DNA of 64,000 nt, taken from NCBI RefSeq assembly GCF_010731615.1, contig NZ_AP022618.1, positions 3,348,001-3,412,000 on the forward strand, in the 5' to 3' direction. Below are positions 19,157 through 28,312 of the stretch, piece after piece. The notes beneath the pieces were generated by a model. That model ran no database searches, had not been told where the DNA came from, and worked only from the letters and a program-made list of their open reading frames with translations. The DNA is from Mycolicibacterium insubricum. GTDB lineage: Bacteria > Actinomycetota > Actinomycetes > Mycobacteriales > Mycobacteriaceae. Every line of letters starts with the position of its first letter. Positions within the stretch are counted from its first letter, which is position 1. Position numbers and translations under genes: made by a program.

Positions 19157-20287
19157 TCACCGTCCCAGGTAGTCGGTCTGATTGACCAGGCGCACCGAGC
19201 TCAGCCCGTCGGAGTAGAACTCGGCGATGCTCAGCGACGCGAGGTCCAGGTGCAGCCGGTAGAGCAGGTCGGGGCCGGCGTTGAGCGCCATCCGCAGTAG
19301 CGTCTTGATCGGCGTGACGTGCGAGACCACCAGCACCGTCGCACCACCGTAGCTGGCGATGAGCCGGTTGCGGGCCCGTCGTACCCGGTCGCCGACGGCG
19401 TCGAAGCTCTCCCCGCCCGGCGGCACGATGCTGGTGTCCCCCAGCCAGTTTCGGTGCAGTTCCGGATGCGCATCGGCGGCCTCGGTGAACGTCAGGCCCT
19501 CCCAGGCACCGAAATCCGTCTCGGTCAGGTCCTCGTCGACGGTCACCGGCAGACCCAGCGCATCGGCCGCGGCGGTGGCGGTCTGGCGGGCCCGGTCCAG
19601 CGGCGAGGACACCACGGCGGCGATGCCGCCGCGGGCGGCCAGATACGACGCGGCCAACGACGCCTGCCGCCGACCCAGGTCGGTCAGTTCCGGGTTGCCG
19701 CGCCCGGAGTAGCGGCGCTGCACCGACAATTCGGTCTGCCCGTGACGCAGCAGCAGCAGCCGGGTGGGAGTTCCGCGAGCACCCGTCCAACCGGGGGCCT
19801 TGAGGGCCGAATCAGGTTGGACTTTGGGCTCTTTCGGCGACTCGGCGGGCCGGTGGACGGTGGGTTCGGCGTCGGCTAGGCCCTCGGCCGCCGCATCCAT
19901 CGCCTCGTTGGCCAGCCGGTCGGCGTGCGAGTTCTTGGCCCGGGGAATCCAGCCGTAGGAGATGCGGGAGAACCCCGACGCCAACTGGCGGGCCTGCCGG
20001 TTCAACTCGGCCATGTCCGGGTTCTTCACCTTCCAGCGCCCGGACATCTGCTCGACGACCAGCTTGGAGTCCATCCGGACCTCGACCTCGGTGGCGCCCA
20101 GTTCGGCGGCCTCGGTCAAACCCGCGATCAGACCGCGGTATTCGGCGACGTTGTTCGTCGCCCGCCCGATGGCCTGTTTGCTTTCGGCCAGCACCGTGGC
20201 GCGGTCGGCCGACCACACCACCGCCCCGAAACCGGCCGGGCCCGGGTTACCGCGCGATCCGCCGTCGGCCTCGATGAGCACCCGCAC
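19157..20287 (-). CDS. Bifunctional RNase H and histidine phosphatase (Rv2228c-type)
   Basis: A 376-residue fusion. Residues 1-140 form an RNase HI domain with catalytic acids at D8 (IEADGGSRGNPG), E49 (NVAEYRGL), D73 (RMDSKLVVEQ) and D123 (HADRLANEAMD); it removes RNA from RNA-DNA hybrids. After a linker, residues 175-376 are a histidine-phosphatase domain with LLLLRHGQTE (H182 nucleophile) and VVSHVTPIKTLL near the end. The phosphatase half resembles alpha-ribazole phosphatase, fitting the neighbouring cobalamin genes; in M. tuberculosis Rv2228c both activities have been reported. It starts 3 bases after the zinc-ribbon gene. Confidence 0.95.
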   Translation of the reverse strand: MRVLIEADGGSRGNPGPAGFGAVVWSADRATVLAESKQAIGRATNNVAEYRGLIAGLTEAAELGATEVEVRMDSKLVVEQMSGRWKVKNPDMAELNRQARQLASGFSRISYGWIPRAKNSHADRLANEAMDAAAEGLADAEPTVHRPAESPKEPKVQPDSALKAPGWTGARGTPTRLLLLRHGQTELSVQRRYSGRGNPELTDLGRRQASLAASYLAARGGIAAVVSSPLDRARQTATAAADALGLPVTVDEDLTETDFGAWEGLTFTEAADAHPELHRNWLGDTSIVPPGGESFDAVGDRVRRARNRLIASYGGATVLVVSHVTPIKTLLRMALNAGPDLLYRLHLDLASLSIAEFYSDGLSSVRLVNQTDYLGR

Positions 20288-20290
20288 CGC

Positions 20291-21016
20291 TCAGGCCTCG
20301 ATTCGCAGCAGGATCGCTCCGCATTCCGGGCAGCGCACGACCTCGTCGGCGGCGGCCGCGGCGATCCGCGCCGATTCCCCGCGGTCGATCTCGATCCGGC
20401 AGGCGCCGCACCGGCGGCCCTGCAGCACACCGGCGCCCGATCCCGTCGTCGCCCGCTGGCGCTCGTAGAGGGCCAGCAGATCGGCATCGATCTGGCCGGT
20501 GAGCTCACTGCGTTCAGCGGCCAGACGTGTTTGGCTGGACTCGATCTCGGTGCGCGCGGCATCCCGGGCGGCGATCGCCTCGGCGAGGTCGGTGCGCGCC
20601 TGCTCGCATGTCGTGGTGTTCTCGTCGCGGCGCGCAGTCAGCGTCTCGCGTTCCTCCATGATCTCCAGTTCGGAGTCCTCCAGCGCCGACTGCCGTCGTT
20701 CCAGCGTTTCCAGCTCGTGGGCCAGCTCGGCCTGCGCCTTGCCGTCCACCCCGGAGTCGAGCAGCTTGCGGTCGCGCTCCTCGCGTTTGCGGACCCCGTC
20801 GATCTCGCTCTCCAGCTTGGCGATCGCCCCGTCCAGGTCATCGAGGGCCAGGCCGACGACGGCGACGGCATCCTCGGCGGCGGTCACCGCCACGGTGAGC
20901 TCATCGACGCGTTTCTGCTCGGCCAGGTTCGCGGCGCGGTGGGCGGCGCGGGCCAGCTCGGTGTCGAGCTCGACGAGCTTGCGCAGGTGATGCTGTTGCC
21001 ACGGATCGGCTTTCAT
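20291..21016 (-). CDS. Coiled-coil protein with C-terminal zinc ribbon (Rv2229c-type)
   Basis: A 241-residue protein: residues about 10-190 are a long charged coiled coil (heptads of Leu, Ala, Glu and Arg), ending in a C4 zinc ribbon with RRCGACRIE and [11 protein letters not shown]. It resembles the C4-type zinc-ribbon family seen across actinobacteria, whose members resemble nucleic-acid-binding or type-III-secretion-like coiled coils but lack an assigned role. The ATG at 21016 overlaps the stop of the Nif3-like gene by four bases (ATGA), which fixes the start and implies coupling. It lies within the conserved cobC to RNase H operon. Confidence 0.9.
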   Translation of the reverse strand: MKADPWQQHHLRKLVELDTELARAAHRAANLAEQKRVDELTVAVTAAEDAVAVVGLALDDLDGAIAKLESEIDGVRKREERDRKLLDSGVDGKAQAELAHELETLERRQSALEDSELEIMEERETLTARRDENTTTCEQARTDLAEAIAARDAARTEIESSQTRLAAERSELTGQIDADLLALYERQRATTGSGAGVLQGRRCGACRIEIDRGESARIAAAAADEVVRCPECGAILLRIEA

Positions 21017-22146
21017 CGATCGTCCTTCGGTGGGTGGGTCCCCATGTTCCAGGGGTCGGTTCGAATGGTGCTGACGCTCACCGGGAGCCGGTCGCCGAAC
21101 GCGCCGCGCAGCAGCCCCGCGGCCTGCGCGCACCACGGGTACTCCCCCGCCCAGTGCGCGACGTCGACCAGCGCCATCGGGCTGCGGCGGCGCTGTTCGT
21201 CGGCCGGGTGGTGCCGCAGATCCGAGGTCAGGTAGACGTCGACGCCGGCCGCCGCGGCGGCGCCCAGCAGGGAGTCCCCGGAGCCACCGGACACCGCGAC
21301 CCGGGAGACCACGGCGTCGGGATCACCGCTGGCGCGCACACCCCAGCTGGTGGCCGGCAGCCGGGCACCCACCCGGGCGACGAACGCGGCGAGGGTTTCC
21401 GGCTCGGGCAGCACCCCGATGCGGCCGATACCCACCGGCGCCGGCAGCGGGGCCAGTTCCAGGACGTCGAACGCGGGTTCCTCGTAGGGGTGCGCTGCGC
21501 GCATGGCGGCCAGGATCTGCGCCCGCAGGCGTGCAGGAGCGATGACCTCGACCCGATCTTCGGCCAGACGCTCCACCTGCCCGACGGTTCCGATGGCCGG
21601 GTTGGCGCCGTCGTGGGGCAGGAACTGGCCGGTGCCGCCGACGCTCCAGCTGCATTGCGAGTAGTCGCCGATGCGCCCGGCGCCGGCGGCGAACACCGCG
21701 GCGCGCACCGCTTCGGCGTCCGCGGCGGGCACGAAGATCACCCACTTGTCCAGGGCCGGGCCCGCCGGCACCGGTTCCAGCACGTCGGTGACGGTGATGC
21801 CGAGGGTTTCGGCGAGTGCGTCGGACACCCCGGGGTTGGCGGCGTCGGCGTTGGTGTGGGCGGTGAACAGCGAGGCGCCGGTGCGGATCAGCCGGTGCAG
21901 CAGGGCACCCTTGGCGGTGGAGGCGGCGACGGTGTCGACGCCGCGCAGCAGCAGCGGGTGGTGTACCAGCAGCAGTCCGCCGTCCGGCACGGTGTCGACG
22001 ACGGCGTCGGTGGCGTCCACGGCGATGGTCACCGACGTGACGCGATCGCACGGGTCCCCGCAGACCAGGCCGACCGAGTCCCAGGACTGGGCCAGCGCCG
22101 GTGGGTACGCGGCGTCGAGCACCGCGATGATCTCGGCCAGTGTCAT
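21013..22146 (-). CDS. Nif3-like dinuclear metal-centre hexameric protein
   Basis: A 377-residue Nif3/DUF34 protein, often mis-labelled GTP cyclohydrolase I type 2. Metal-ligand regions are [12 protein letters not shown] near residue 70 and, toward the end, [14 protein letters not shown] and DVAHWAGE. An inserted middle domain (around 130-250, with [20 protein letters not shown] and [13 protein letters not shown]) matches the PII-like insertion of the long Nif3 type. The precise reaction is unknown. Its ATG overlaps the cobC stop by four bases (ATGA), and it likewise overlaps the next gene by four. Confidence 0.92.
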   Translation of the reverse strand: MTLAEIIAVLDAAYPPALAQSWDSVGLVCGDPCDRVTSVTIAVDATDAVVDTVPDGGLLLVHHPLLLRGVDTVAASTAKGALLHRLIRTGASLFTAHTNADAANPGVSDALAETLGITVTDVLEPVPAGPALDKWVIFVPAADAEAVRAAVFAAGAGRIGDYSQCSWSVGGTGQFLPHDGANPAIGTVGQVERLAEDRVEVIAPARLRAQILAAMRAAHPYEEPAFDVLELAPLPAPVGIGRIGVLPEPETLAAFVARVGARLPATSWGVRASGDPDAVVSRVAVSGGSGDSLLGAAAAAGVDVYLTSDLRHHPADEQRRRSPMALVDVAHWAGEYPWCAQAAGLLRGAFGDRLPVSVSTIRTDPWNMGTHPPKDDR

Positions 22147-23189
22147 CGCATCACCTCCGCAAGAGCCTCGACCAGCAGCGGCCACTCCGGGCGTACCGTG
22201 GCCCGCAGGTACCGGTCCGTCAAGCCGACGAAGGTGTCGCCGCGGCGGATCGCAATCCCGTTGTCCGCCAGTCGGTTACGCACCAGTTCGGCGTCCTCGA
22301 CGGTGAACAGCACGAACGGCGCCTGGCCCGGGACCACGTCGACGCCGATCCCGGTCAGCCCGGCGGCCATCTGCGTGCGCAGTTCGGCCAGGTCCGCGGC
22401 CTCCGCGGCGGCTTGGGCCACCGCCTCCGGGGCGCAGCACGCCGCGATGGCCTCCAGCGCCAGGGTGTTGACCGGCCAGTGCTGGCGCCGGGCGGCCAGT
22501 CGGGTCAGCAGCGCCGGGTCACCGAGGGCGTAGCCGACCCGCAGGCCGGCCAGGCCCCAGGTCTTGGTGAGGCTGCGTAGCACCAGCACGTCGCCGTCTG
22601 CCGGATCCAGCCGCTGCCCGGCCAGCGACTGCGGTTCGCCGGGGATGGCGTCGGCGAACGCCTCGTCGACCACCAGCAGCCGGCCGGGCCGGCGCAACGC
22701 CAGGATGTCGGCCCGGGTGTGTGTCACGCCGGTGGGATTGGTCGGGTTGCCGACGACGACGAGATCGGCCTGCTCGGGGACCCGGGCGCCGGCCAGCCCG
22801 AACGGCGGGTCCAGCACCACGTGTTCGATCGGCACCCCGGCGGCGGCCAGCAGCGCCTCCGGTTCGGTGAACGACGGGGCGATCAGCGCCGCGCACCGCG
22901 GGCTCAGCGCGGGCAGCAGGGCGAACGCCTCGGCCGCGCCGGTCAGCGGCAGCACCTCGTCGGCGCTTCGGCCGTGCCGGGCCGCCACGGCGTCGACGGC
23001 GGCCTCGGTGTCGGCTGCGCTGGGATAGTTCCCCAGGTCGGCCAGCCGAAACGCCAGCCGTCGGGTCAGCCAGCCGGGTGGGCGGGCCCGGCGGACGTTG
23101 ACGGCGAAGTCCAGCAGGCCGGGCGCGGCCGCGGCGTCGCCGTGGTAGCGCGCCCCGGCCCGGACGGTATCGACGCCGGTGATGGACAC
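22143..23189 (-). CDS. cobC: Aminotransferase-like cobalamin biosynthesis protein
   Basis: A 348-residue fold-type I PLP enzyme in the CobC/CobD (threonine-phosphate decarboxylase) group that supplies the aminopropanol arm of cobalamin. Visible are [14 protein letters not shown] (N-terminal nucleotide-loop-like cap), [26 protein letters not shown] and the Schiff-base lysine in [19 protein letters not shown]. The start is GTG ([18 protein letters not shown]). It is the first gene of a minus-strand operon and is 42 bases from the divergent ptkA-like gene. In M. tuberculosis Rv2231c the exact substrate is not settled, so the cobalamin role is by family and context, supported by cobD 2 kb away. 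Confidence 0.87.
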   Translation of the reverse strand: MSITGVDTVRAGARYHGDAAAAPGLLDFAVNVRRARPPGWLTRRLAFRLADLGNYPSAADTEAAVDAVAARHGRSADEVLPLTGAAEAFALLPALSPRCAALIAPSFTEPEALLAAAGVPIEHVVLDPPFGLAGARVPEQADLVVVGNPTNPTGVTHTRADILALRRPGRLLVVDEAFADAIPGEPQSLAGQRLDPADGDVLVLRSLTKTWGLAGLRVGYALGDPALLTRLAARRQHWPVNTLALEAIAACCAPEAVAQAAAEAADLAELRTQMAAGLTGIGVDVVPGQAPFVLFTVEDAELVRNRLADNGIAIRRGDTFVGLTDRYLRATVRPEWPLLVEALAEVMR

Positions 23190-23231
23190 GGTGCAAACAG
23201 TAGTGGTCGCCGCATCGGGGACAATGGAGGC

Positions 23232-23891
23232 GTGACCGATCTCTGCTGCGCCACCAGACCCGAGCTGGTGCTGTTCGACCTGGACGGCACCCTGACCGAT
23301 TCGGCGCCCGGGATCGTGGCCAGTTTCTGCCACGCCCTGGCCCAGGTGGGGATGCCGGCACCCGACGGTGACATCGCCGCCCGGATCGTCGGGCCGCCGA
23401 TGCACCACACCATGGGCGCGCTCGGCCTCGGCGGTCCCGGGGACCCCGCGATGCTCGCCTACCGGGCGCACTACACCAGCGAGGGCTGGTCGATGAACAC
23501 CCCGTTCGACGGGATCGCCGAACTGCTGGCGGATCTGCGGGCGGCCGGGGTGCGGCTGGCGGTGGCGACGTCGAAGTCGGAGCCGACGGCGGTGCGGATT
23601 CTGGAGCATTTCGGCTTCGCCGGGTTCTTCGAGGTGATCGCCGGCGCCACCCCCGACGGGTCCCGCTCGGCCAAGTCCGACGTGATCGCGCATGCCCTGG
23701 CCCAGCTGGGGCCGCTGCCGGAGCGGGTGCTGATGGTCGGTGACCGCAGTCACGACGTGGAGGGCGCCGCCGAGCACGGCATCGACACCGTCGTCGTCGG
23801 ATGGGGTTACGGCGCGGGTGATTTCGACGATGACGCGGCAATCGAGCGGATCGCCGACGTCGCGACCTTGCGCGAGGTGCTCGGTGTCTGA
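23232..23891 (+). CDS. ptkA: HAD-family hydrolase, PtkA-like
   Basis: A 219-residue HAD-superfamily protein with motif I LVLFDLDGTLTDS, motif II VAVATSKSE, the motif III lysine near SAKSDVIAHAL and motif IV VLMVGDRSHDVEGA. It is positionally equivalent to M. tuberculosis ptkA (Rv2232), which has been described as a protein tyrosine kinase acting on PtpA. This one is shorter and lacks the N-terminal extension, so it reads as a phosphoglycolate-phosphatase-like HAD enzyme and the kinase role is inferred from context only. It overlaps ptpA by 8 bases, so the two are co-translated. Confidence 0.85.
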   Translation: MTDLCCATRPELVLFDLDGTLTDSAPGIVASFCHALAQVGMPAPDGDIAARIVGPPMHHTMGALGLGGPGDPAMLAYRAHYTSEGWSMNTPFDGIAELLADLRAAGVRLAVATSKSEPTAVRILEHFGFAGFFEVIAGATPDGSRSAKSDVIAHALAQLGPLPERVLMVGDRSHDVEGAAEHGIDTVVVGWGYGAGDFDDDAAIERIADVATLREVLGV

Positions 23892-24363
23892 GCTGCACGT
23901 TACCTTCATCTGCTCGGGGAACATCTGCCGCTCCCCGATGGCGGAGAAGATGTTCGCCCACCAGCTCGCGCAGCGCGGCCTGGCCGAGCGGGTGCGGGTG
24001 TCCAGCGCGGGCACCGGCGGCTGGCACATTGGCTCCGGCGCCGATGAGCGGGCGGTGGCGGTACTGCGCGGGCACGGATATCCCAGCGAGCACCGCGCCG
24101 CACAGATGGACGACGAGCACCTGTCGGCCGACCTGGTGATCGCCCTGGGCCGCAACCACGAGCGGCTGTTGCGCCAGGCCGGGGTGGATCCGGTGCGGCT
24201 GGCGATGCTGCGGTCCTTCGATCCCCGGTCCGGGGCGCACCCCGAGGATGTCGAGGACCCGTACTACGGAACCATCGCCGACTTCGAGGAGACCTTCACC
24301 GTCATCACCGCGGCGCTGCCCGGGCTGCATGACTGGGTCGATGAGCAGCTGGGCGCGTCGTGA
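23884..24363 (+). CDS. ptpA: Low molecular weight protein tyrosine phosphatase
   Basis: A 159-residue LMW-PTP. The P-loop CX5R is at C10-R16 (FICSGNICRSPMAEKM) and the general acid loop is PEDVEDPYYGT with paired Asp and tyrosines. In pathogenic mycobacteria PtpA is secreted into macrophages and blocks phagosome acidification; no signal peptide is visible here, which is normal for PtpA. The GTG start lies within the end of the upstream HAD gene, and the stop overlaps the SURF1 start as GTGA. Regulation by the upstream PtkA-like protein is plausible from M. tuberculosis work. Confidence 0.93.
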   Translation: MSELHVTFICSGNICRSPMAEKMFAHQLAQRGLAERVRVSSAGTGGWHIGSGADERAVAVLRGHGYPSEHRAAQMDDEHLSADLVIALGRNHERLLRQAGVDPVRLAMLRSFDPRSGAHPEDVEDPYYGTIADFEETFTVITAALPGLHDWVDEQLGAS

Positions 24364-25229
24364 AAAGACTCGCGTTCCTCTTGCGCCCGAGCTGGCTGGC
24401 CCTGGCCGCCGTCGTCGCGCTGTTCGCCTACCTGTGCTTCACCGTGCTCGCGCCCTGGCAGCTCGGCAAGAACGCGCGGGTGTCCAAGGAGAACGACCAG
24501 ATCAGCGCGTCGATGACGGCCGACCCGGTGCCGGTGGCCACGCTGCTGCCGCACCAGGATTCGACCGCCACCGATCACGAGTGGAGCCGGGTCACCGCCA
24601 CCGGTCACTATCTGCCCGGCAAGCAGGCGCTGGCCCGGTTGCGGATGGTGCAGGGCGCCACGGTGTTCGAGGTGGTGGCCCCGTTCGCGGTGGACGGCGG
24701 GCCGACGGTGCTGGTCGACCGCGGTTGGGTGGCACCGCAGGCCGGTTCGCGGCCGCCGGAGATCGACGCGCCGCCGTCGGGCACCGTCACCTTGGCGGCG
24801 CGTCTGCGCGACGGCGAGACCGCCCCGCCGGATAAGGCTCCGTTCGTCGCCGATGGCGCCCAGCAGGTCTACGCGATCGACCCGGGCCAGTTGTCGTCGT
24901 TGCTCGGTGTCCCGCTGGCCGGGTCGTATCTGCAGTTGGCGGCCGATCAGCCGGGTGGGCTGGGGGTGCTGGAGTTGCCGCATCTGGACAGCGGGCCGTT
25001 CCTGTCCTACGGGATCCAGTGGATCGCGTTCGGCATCGTCGCACCGCTCGGGCTGGGCTATTTCGCCTGGTCGGAAATACAGGCCCGGCGCCGCGAGCGC
25101 GCGGCCGCCGAGGCGTTGTCGGCCGGTGAACCAGCCGGTGAGGACACGCCGGAACCGCAGGCGCAGCCCGCGCCGCGTGCGCCCAGCGTCGAGCAGAAGC
25201 TCACCGACCGCTACGGCCGCCGCCGATAG
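24360..25229 (+). CDS. SURF1 family cytochrome oxidase assembly protein (Rv2235-like)
   Basis: A 289-residue membrane protein with the SURF1 layout: an N-terminal transmembrane helix (WLALAAVVALFAYLCFTVLA) followed by PWQLGKN, an extracytoplasmic domain of about 170 residues (ATGHYLPGKQALARL, VLVDRGWVAP), and a C-terminal helix (LSYGIQWIAFGIVAPLGLGY). SURF1 proteins help insert haem a into the aa3 oxidase. A charged, Pro- and Ala-rich cytosolic tail follows. It overlaps ptpA by 4 bases at its start and overlaps the end of cobD on the other strand by 29 bases. Confidence 0.92.
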   Translation: MKRLAFLLRPSWLALAAVVALFAYLCFTVLAPWQLGKNARVSKENDQISASMTADPVPVATLLPHQDSTATDHEWSRVTATGHYLPGKQALARLRMVQGATVFEVVAPFAVDGGPTVLVDRGWVAPQAGSRPPEIDAPPSGTVTLAARLRDGETAPPDKAPFVADGAQQVYAIDPGQLSSLLGVPLAGSYLQLAADQPGGLGVLELPHLDSGPFLSYGIQWIAFGIVAPLGLGYFAWSEIQARRRERAAAEALSAGEPAGEDTPEPQAQPAPRAPSVEQKLTDRYGRRR

Positions 25230-26136
25230 CCAGTGCCACGGCGGCCACCAGAGCGGCGGCGCACCCCTGCACCAGGGTGGACAGTCGTACGGCGCGGCGC
25301 AGGTCCGCCGTCGTGGGCGGGTGCCCGTCGCCGAGGGTCGGCCGGTTCTCGACGCCGTGGCGGTACGGCGTGCGCCCGCCGAGCTGCACCCCGAGCGCAC
25401 CGGCGAAGCTCGCCTCCACCACCCCGGCGTTCGGGCTGGGATGGCGGGCCGCGTCGCGTCGCCAGGCCAGGGTCGCCGTCGACGGCGCACCGCCGATCAG
25501 CGGAGCGCAGGCCGCGACCAGCAGCCCGGTGACCCGGGCCGGCAGGTAGTTCGTCATATCGTCGAATCGTGCTGCCGCCCAACCGAATCGGGTGTAGCGG
25601 TCGGATCGGTAGCCGATCATCGCGTCGAGGGTGTTGGCGCCGCGGTAGACCAGCACCCCGGGCAGCCCGGCCACGGCTCCCCAAAGCAGCGGTGCGACGG
25701 TCGCGTCAGCGGTGTTCTCCGCCACCGATTCCAGGGCGGCGCGCGCCAGCCCGTCGGCGTCCAGGGTTGCCGGGTCGCGTCCGCACAGCGACGGCAGCAA
25801 GGCGCGGGCGGCGTCGATGTCACCCGAGTCGAGCAGGTCGGCCATCCTGGCTCCGGTGCGGGCCAGCGACCGGCCACCGAGGCTGGCCCAGGTGCCCAAC
25901 CCGACCGCCACCGCACCCGAGACGCCGCGCTTCGGCGCAGCAGTGGCCAGGATTGCCAGGCCACCGAGCAGGACGACGACGTGCCCGACCCCGGCGGCAC
26001 GGTCGTCGCGGTAGTCGGCGCGCTCCAGCGCGGCCGCGACGGCGCCGAACCCGGCGACCGGGTGGCCGCGGCGCGGGTCGGCGAACGCCAGGTCGGCCAG
26101 GTATCCGGCCAGCAGCCCGGCGGCGCGTGCAATCAC
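25201..26136 (-). CDS. cobD: Adenosylcobinamide-phosphate synthase (CobD/CbiB)
   Basis: A 311-residue integral membrane enzyme that attaches the aminopropanol (phosphate) arm to adenosylcobyric acid. Characteristic stretches are ESVAENTADATVAPLLWGAV, LPGVLVYRGANTLDAMIGY, RFGWAAARFDDMTNYLPARV and HPSPNAGVVEASFAGALGVQ, with several hydrophobic helices between. The start is a GTG giving MIARAAGLLAGYLADLAFAD with DPRRGHPVAGFG after it. With cobC 2 kb away it indicates cobalamin assembly. The last 29 bases overlap the convergent SURF1 gene. Confidence 0.94.
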   Translation of the reverse strand: MIARAAGLLAGYLADLAFADPRRGHPVAGFGAVAAALERADYRDDRAAGVGHVVVLLGGLAILATAAPKRGVSGAVAVGLGTWASLGGRSLARTGARMADLLDSGDIDAARALLPSLCGRDPATLDADGLARAALESVAENTADATVAPLLWGAVAGLPGVLVYRGANTLDAMIGYRSDRYTRFGWAAARFDDMTNYLPARVTGLLVAACAPLIGGAPSTATLAWRRDAARHPSPNAGVVEASFAGALGVQLGGRTPYRHGVENRPTLGDGHPPTTADLRRAVRLSTLVQGCAAALVAAVALAIGGGRSGR

Positions 26137-26196
26137 CCCGGCAGCGTCTCACAAACTCTCGACCCCACGGGGCGGCCGGACCCTAGGCTGGGCGGC

Positions 26197-27894
26197 ATGA
26201 CCGATGCCGTCCTCGCCGCCGGAACCGTCGTGACCATGAACGAGGCCGCGCCGCGGGCGCAGGCCGTCGCGGTCTCCGGCGGGCGGATCGTCGCCGTCGG
26301 GACACTCGCCGAGTGCCGCGCCGCACTCCCGGAGGCCGAGGTGGTCGACACCGGGGCGGCCGTGCTGGCACCGGGTTTCGTCGAGCCGCACGGTCACCCG
26401 CTGATCTCCGGTATCGCCACCCAGCCCCCGGTGCGTTCCATCGCACCGTGGGACACCCCCACCTGGGCCGACGTGCTGGACTGTTTCGCCGACGCCCTGG
26501 CTGGCGCGCCCGCGTCGGAGCCATTGTGGTTCAACGGTTTCGACGCGCTGCTGCACGGCCGGCCGGCGCCGCGGGCGACAGACATCGACGCCATCTTCGG
26601 TGACCGCGAGGTGATGATCACCGACAACTCCGGGCACGGGGTGTACTTCAGCACGGCGTTGATCCGCGCCCGCGGCTGGGATGTCAGCCCGCCGCCGGAT
26701 CCCGTCGCCGCACATTTCGGCCGCAATCCGGACGGATCGCTCAACGGCCAGGGCTTCGAGCTGCCCGTCGTCACCGCGGTCGCCGGGCCGCTGTTGGCCA
26801 CCCTCGGCAATCCCCTGGTCTCCGGGGCGGAGTTCTACGTGCAGATGGCCCGCGGCGGGTACACCAGCACCTCGGACATGACCTTCGACCCGGGGTTCGC
26901 CGCCGGCTACCGGGCGCTGGCCGCGGCCCCGTCGTGCCCGCTGCGGGTCAGCATGTGGGAGGTGTCGAGTTCGGCCAGCTACCCCGAGCCGGTGGCGTTC
27001 GAGGACCCGCTGATGCTGACCAAGGCCGGGGTCAAGCTGTGGACCGACGGATCCCCCTGGGTCGGCAACATCGCGATCTCGTTCCCCTATCTGGACACCG
27101 AGGTCACCCGCACGGCCGGGATCGACCCGGCGACGGCCGGTGGAGCGCGGTCGATGAACTACACCCGCGAACAACTCGACGCCATCATCGACCGGGCCGT
27201 TCCGGCGGGCTGGCCGCTGGCCTTTCACGCCAACGGGGACCTGGCGATCGATCTGGCCCTGGACGCCTACGCCGACGCCCTGGCCAGGCACGGGCTGCTC
27301 GGCACCGACCACCGCTGGCGGCTGGAGCACTGCGGTGCCGGTACCCGCGCCCAGTTCGACCGGGCCGCCGCGCTCGGTGTGCACGTGTCGCTGGCGCCGT
27401 TCCAGTACTACTACTGGGGCGACCTGCTCGACGGCGCGATGTTCGACCACGCGCACGGGGCCCGATGGGCGGCGTTCGCCGACGCCGTCGGGTCCGGTGC
27501 GTGCGTTTCCCTGCACAACGACGGGTCGGTGTCCCCGCCGCTGCCGGTCACCAATGTTGCGACCGCGGTCACCCGTCGTACCCGATCCGGCGCGATCCAC
27601 GATGCGGCACAGGCGATTTCGCTGGACCAGGCGTGGCGGGCGCAGACCATCGACGCCGCGCGCACGCTGCGCCGCGACCACCTCGTCGGGTCCATCGAGG
27701 TCGGCAAGCTCGCCGATTTCGTCGAGCTCAGCGCCGACCCGTGGGCGGTGGACCGGGACCGGTTGATCGACGAGGTGCAGGTGGCCGGCACCTGGCTGGG
27801 CGGACGGCGCATCGACCTCGACGAGTTCCTGAGCGCCGTCGCCGCGGCCAGCCATCCGGGCCTTCCGCCTCGGACGCACCAGGGGTGCTGCTGA
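26197..27894 (+). CDS. Amidohydrolase family protein (YtcJ-like)
   Basis: A 565-residue metal-dependent amidohydrolase. The N-terminal beta-sandwich contains VLAAGTVVTMNEAAPRAQAV; the first metal site is GFVEPHGHPLIS. Later ligands are the histidine in LAFHANGDLAIDLALD and the histidine in WRLEHCGAG, and the acid in SLHNDGSVSPPLP. The end returns to the sandwich with VGSIEVGKLADFVELSADPW. This is the N-acyl-D-amino acid/exoenzyme-regulatory YtcJ type; the substrate is unknown. It stands alone, divergent from cobD by 60 bases. Confidence 0.87.
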   Translation: MTDAVLAAGTVVTMNEAAPRAQAVAVSGGRIVAVGTLAECRAALPEAEVVDTGAAVLAPGFVEPHGHPLISGIATQPPVRSIAPWDTPTWADVLDCFADALAGAPASEPLWFNGFDALLHGRPAPRATDIDAIFGDREVMITDNSGHGVYFSTALIRARGWDVSPPPDPVAAHFGRNPDGSLNGQGFELPVVTAVAGPLLATLGNPLVSGAEFYVQMARGGYTSTSDMTFDPGFAAGYRALAAAPSCPLRVSMWEVSSSASYPEPVAFEDPLMLTKAGVKLWTDGSPWVGNIAISFPYLDTEVTRTAGIDPATAGGARSMNYTREQLDAIIDRAVPAGWPLAFHANGDLAIDLALDAYADALARHGLLGTDHRWRLEHCGAGTRAQFDRAAALGVHVSLAPFQYYYWGDLLDGAMFDHAHGARWAAFADAVGSGACVSLHNDGSVSPPLPVTNVATAVTRRTRSGAIHDAAQAISLDQAWRAQTIDAARTLRRDHLVGSIEVGKLADFVELSADPWAVDRDRLIDEVQVAGTWLGGRRIDLDEFLSAVAAASHPGLPPRTHQGCC

Positions 27895-27942
27895 GCGAGG
27901 TACGCCGCGCACCCCCCGATCAACCTCCCGATACAGCATCTC

Positions 27943-27952
27943 CTGAATTCAG
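27943..27952. promoter_or_regulatory. Palindrome upstream of the ArsR/CmtR-like gene, candidate operator
   Basis: A perfect 10-bp palindrome CTGAATTCAG lies 7 bases before the first possible start of the metal-sensor gene and 22 bases before the alternative GTG. ArsR-family sensors usually bind inverted repeats overlapping their own promoter, so it is a candidate autoregulatory site; no -35/-10 pair is certain. Confidence 0.35.
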
Positions 27953-27958
27953 ATTTCG

Positions 27959-28312
27959 ATGTACGGTATTGCGGTGCAGACGCTCACCCACACCGATGCG
28001 CTGGCGCGCTTCGGTCATGCACTGTCGGACACCACCCGCACCCGGATTCTGCTGGCGCTCGCCGAGTCGCCGAACTATCCGGCGGAGCTGGCCGATCAGA
28101 TCGGCGTGTCCCGGCAGACGCTGTCCAACCATCTGGCCTGCCTGCGCGGCTGCGGTCTGGTGGTTGCCGCGCCCGAGGGACGGCGAACCCGCTACGAACT
28201 CGCCGACGCCCGCATCGGAAAGGCGCTCGGCGACCTGTTGGGCCTGGTGCTGGCGGTGGACCCGAACTGCCGATGCGTCGGCGCCGACGGTGAACCCTGC
28301 GGGTGCCGGTGA
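27959..28312 (+). CDS. ArsR/SmtB-family metal sensor, CmtR-like
   Basis: A 117-residue winged-helix repressor. The DNA-recognition region is ADQIGVSRQTLSNHLACLRG, followed by the wing GRRTRYELADARIG. The recognition helix bears Cys61 and Cys65 in HLACLRGCGLV, matching the Cys57/Cys61 pair that binds Cd(II) or Pb(II) in M. tuberculosis CmtR. More cysteines close the protein (DPNCRCVGAD then EPCGCR), one of which could play the part of CmtR Cys102. GTG 27974 is an alternative start that would match the CmtR N-terminus better. Its TGA shares one base with the next ATG, so it controls and is cotranscribed with the transporter gene. Confidence 0.88.
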   Translation: MYGIAVQTLTHTDALARFGHALSDTTRTRILLALAESPNYPAELADQIGVSRQTLSNHLACLRGCGLVVAAPEGRRTRYELADARIGKALGDLLGLVLAVDPNCRCVGADGEPCGCR

